From the NCBI GenBank assembly GCA_020073165.1, contig JAIQFP010000006.1:186001-250000 (forward strand): 64,000 nucleotides of DNA, in the 5' to 3' direction. A program made the position numbers and the translations under genes. The notes below the pieces were generated by a model, which made no database searches, had not been told where the DNA came from, and saw only the letters and a program-made list of their open reading frames with translations. Shown here in pieces: positions 62,002 through 64,000 of this stretch. The first letter of the stretch is position 1; every line of letters starts with the position of its first letter. This DNA is from Terriglobia bacterium (GTDB taxonomy: Bacteria > Acidobacteriota > Terriglobia > Terriglobales > Acidobacteriaceae).

Positions 62002-64000
62002 ATGAGATCACGTCGATTTACCGCACCCACGCTCGCCTTACTGGTCATCTTTACACTGTCTGCCTTTCTATCTGCTCAGGTTACGAAGCGGGGCGGCGCC
62101 ACCGATCTGAACACGCACAAGTTCCAGCCCCAGGGGATGACCATCCCGGCTCCCAATACATCTGGGAAACCGGTCACTATCAGCCCCTCTGCTCTTCAGC
62201 AGATCAGCGCACTGGAGCTGGACAAGAAGCAACGTACTCGCACACAATCCAAGATCAGCTCCCGCGTTCTCTACACTTCCAGAATGCTGCAGGGACTCCC
62301 GGCCGCGGTCGGCGTCCAATACCTGCGGACGGGCCTTGAACTCGATAACCAAAACAACATGCTTGTGGACATCAAGGCACGGGTCACGGACGATCTGCTG
62401 AAACAACTTCAGGCCGCGGGCGTCCGCATCATCAGTTCCAACAAGGCTTACCGCCGCGTTCACGCCTTTGTCCCCCCGTCCAATGTTGAGAGCATCGCTG
62501 CCTTGCCGGACGTCATCTTCATACAGCCCAGACAGGAGGCGATTACGCAGGGTCAGGCCGCGGCTTCCAAGGCGGTTGCTGCGCAGCGCTTGTCTTCCGG
62601 CTTCTCCCAGCGGGCTGCCAGCATCCGGGCAAAACTGTCTCATGCCATCAAGAACGACACCGGACAGGGCAGCGTGACTAGCGAAGGTGACGCGACCCAT
62701 CGCGCCGCGGATGCGCGCACCACTTTTGTCACCACTGGAGCGGGCCTCAATATCGGTGTTCTTTCCGACGGTGTCGACGGCCTTGCGGAAAGCCAGGGGA
62801 CGGGCGACCTGGGAGCCGTCACCGTACTGCCAGGACAGGACGGTAGCGGCGCCGAGGGCACAGCCATGCTGGAGATCATCCACGACTTGGCTCCGGGGGC
62901 GAATCTGTTCTTTGCTACAGCAATTCCACCCCCCTTTGGCGACATTGACGTCTTTGCTCAGAACATCCGTGACCTGCGTACCGCCGGCTGCGACATCATC
63001 GTGGATGACGTCTTCTATTTTGTTGAAACCCCCTTCCAGGACGGGCAGGATCCCAGCATCGTGTCCGACACCGATGGCGGGGTTGTCATCCAGGCCGTCA
63101 ACGATGTCACCGCCGACGGTGCCATGTACTTCTCCTCCGCGGGCAACGAGGGCAACTTTGACGACGACTTCTCGAGCGCCATCGAAACCGACTTCGTCAA
63201 CGGCGGTACGAATCCCTTGGTCCCCGGGGGCAATCTAGCCCTGTTCGGCGCCAACCAGTTTGACACCATCACCTTTACTGGCTCCGCGCTCTTCCTGTTC
63301 TGGTCCGATCCGCTGGGCGGCTCCAACAACGATTACGACCTGTTCGTCCTGGATTCCACGGGAACGGTGGTGTTGGATTCATCCACTGACACTCAAGACG
63401 GAACCATAGATCCGATTGAGGCGACAGGCGAGGATTCTCAGGGCGATCTCGCCGTTGTCTTGCAGGTGACGGGAGCCGCTGACCGGTTCCTCCACCTGGA
63501 CACCATTGGAGGAGGTTTGGAACTTACCTCCCCCGGACAACTGCACGGCCATGCAGCCGCCGCCCAAGCCTTCGCCGTTGCAGCCACCCCGGCCGCCGGC
63601 GCTATTGCTTCGGGCTTCCCCTCGGGGCCATTTCCCAACCCATTCAACTCGAGCAACGTCGTCGAGCCCTACAGCTCTGACGGGCCACGGCAGATTTTCT
63701 TCGAGTCCGATGGCACTGCCATCACTCCCGGTGATTTCTCCTCCACCGGAGGCCTGATCCGCCAGAAGCCGGATGTCACCGCTGCGGACGGCGTATCGGT
63801 GACCGGAGATGGGGGCTTCCCGAGCCCGTTCTACGGCACTTCGGCTGCTGCTCCCCATGCGGCCGCCATCGCTGCTCTGGTCAAGGCCGCCGTCCCCGGC
63901 GTGACCCAGACCAATGACGATGTCAGAACCGCGCTCACCAGTACGGCCATTGACATTGAGGGTCTCGGCACGGACCGCGACTCCGGTGCCGGTATCCTCG
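62002..64000 (+). CDS. S8 (subtilisin-like) family serine peptidase, exported (partial)
   Basis: About 666 residues are present; the gene continues past the window. Signal peptide (FTAPTLALLVIFTLSAFLSA), then an N-terminal propeptide-like part. The catalytic Asp lies in NIGVLSDGVDG (about residue 256) and the Ser in FYGTSAAAPHAAAIAAL (about residue 614). Where most subtilases have the catalytic HGT, this one has AEGTAMLEIIHDLAPGA: Glu at about 285 and a His at about 294. ATG 62002 has GAGG upstream; an ATG four codons earlier is the alternative. Confidence 0.9.
   Translation, partial: MRSRRFTAPTLALLVIFTLSAFLSAQVTKRGGATDLNTHKFQPQGMTIPAPNTSGKPVTISPSALQQISALELDKKQRTRTQSKISSRVLYTSRMLQGLPAAVGVQYLRTGLELDNQNNMLVDIKARVTDDLLKQLQAAGVRIISSNKAYRRVHAFVPPSNVESIAALPDVIFIQPRQEAITQGQAAASKAVAAQRLSSGFSQRAASIRAKLSHAIKNDTGQGSVTSEGDATHRAADARTTFVTTGAGLNIGVLSDGVDGLAESQGTGDLGAVTVLPGQDGSGAEGTAMLEIIHDLAPGANLFFATAIPPPFGDIDVFAQNIRDLRTAGCDIIVDDVFYFVETPFQDGQDPSIVSDTDGGVVIQAVNDVTADGAMYFSSAGNEGNFDDDFSSAIETDFVNGGTNPLVPGGNLALFGANQFDTITFTGSALFLFWSDPLGGSNNDYDLFVLDSTGTVVLDSSTDTQDGTIDPIEATGEDSQGDLAVVLQVTGAADRFLHLDTIGGGLELTSPGQLHGHAAAAQAFAVAATPAAGAIASGFPSGPFPNPFNSSNVVEPYSSDGPRQIFFESDGTAITPGDFSSTGGLIRQKPDVTAADGVSVTGDGGFPSPFYGTSAAAPHAAAIAALVKAAVPGVTQTNDDVRTALTSTAIDIEGLGTDRDSGAGIL

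Overview
The window reads as a high-G+C soil-type bacterial chromosome, most likely Acidobacteriota of the Terriglobia/Koribacter kind. This is inferred from gene content, not from a database search. The clues are an Oar-like TonB-dependent receptor with an N-terminal carboxypeptidase-regulatory-like domain, an XRE/S24-like regulator and an FNR-type Crp protein of kinds I associate with that phylum, an Hfq with a long N-terminal extension, an HspR-controlled dnaK, a korDABC operon and many short intergenic repeat units. Coding density is high and both strands are used. No rRNA, tRNA, CRISPR array or intact transposase was seen. Both window ends cut genes: a beta-CASP metallo-beta-lactamase at the left and an S8-type peptidase at the right.

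Layout. 0-11 kb: beta-CASP nuclease, degenerate M1-like peptidase, RlmB, thiolase, GNAT, an ECF sigma / anti-sigma / zinc-ribbon group, a LytTR response regulator and an orphan KdpA. 11.5-14.5 kb: a small His/Cys exported protein and the TonB receptor. 14.5-21.4 kb: a regulatory and membrane island with a Crp/FNR protein, a STAS protein, a GAF-GAF sigma54 activator, two membrane proteins, a 43-residue exported peptide, a small protein and an XRE/S24 regulator. 21.5-25 kb: PurS, GlmS and a ferredoxin-NADP reductase. 25-34 kb: dnaK and dnaJ with an unrelated gene between them, an APC permease, HspR and an HDAC-like deacetylase. 34-39 kb: a frameshifted exported protein, an MBL hydrolase, a CPBP protease and a DUF3999/DUF2339 pair. 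39.5-47 kb: ffh-[peroxiredoxin, L,D-transpeptidase]-rpsP-khpA-rimM-trmD-rplS-(PilZ)-rnhB, a conserved translation and secretion order with a two-gene insertion. 47-54.7 kb: PIG-L deacetylase, M61 peptidase, tmk, holB, hfq, dcd, HU and an M50 protease. 54.8-57.7 kb: korDABC. 57.9-64 kb: MFS exporter, PilZ protein, a TadZ/CpaE-like ATPase and the S8 protease.

Several parts appear to work together. HspR is encoded about 6.4 kb from dnaK, whose promoter carries a HAIR-type operator over the -35 box. The Crp-family regulator has a CRP-like recognition helix, and two CRP-like palindromes lie upstream of korDABC and of the S8 protease gene. The 16-21 kb island has a palindromic operator and a 15-nt word shared by two of its promoters.

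The most unusual feature is a set of intergenic elements built from 7-bp (once 8-bp) tandem words. The word differs from locus to locus but the period is kept. Several have inverted arms and so look like miniature palindromic elements, and some supply start or stop codons to neighbouring genes. Two REP-like repeat families are also present, and one copy lies in frame inside korD.
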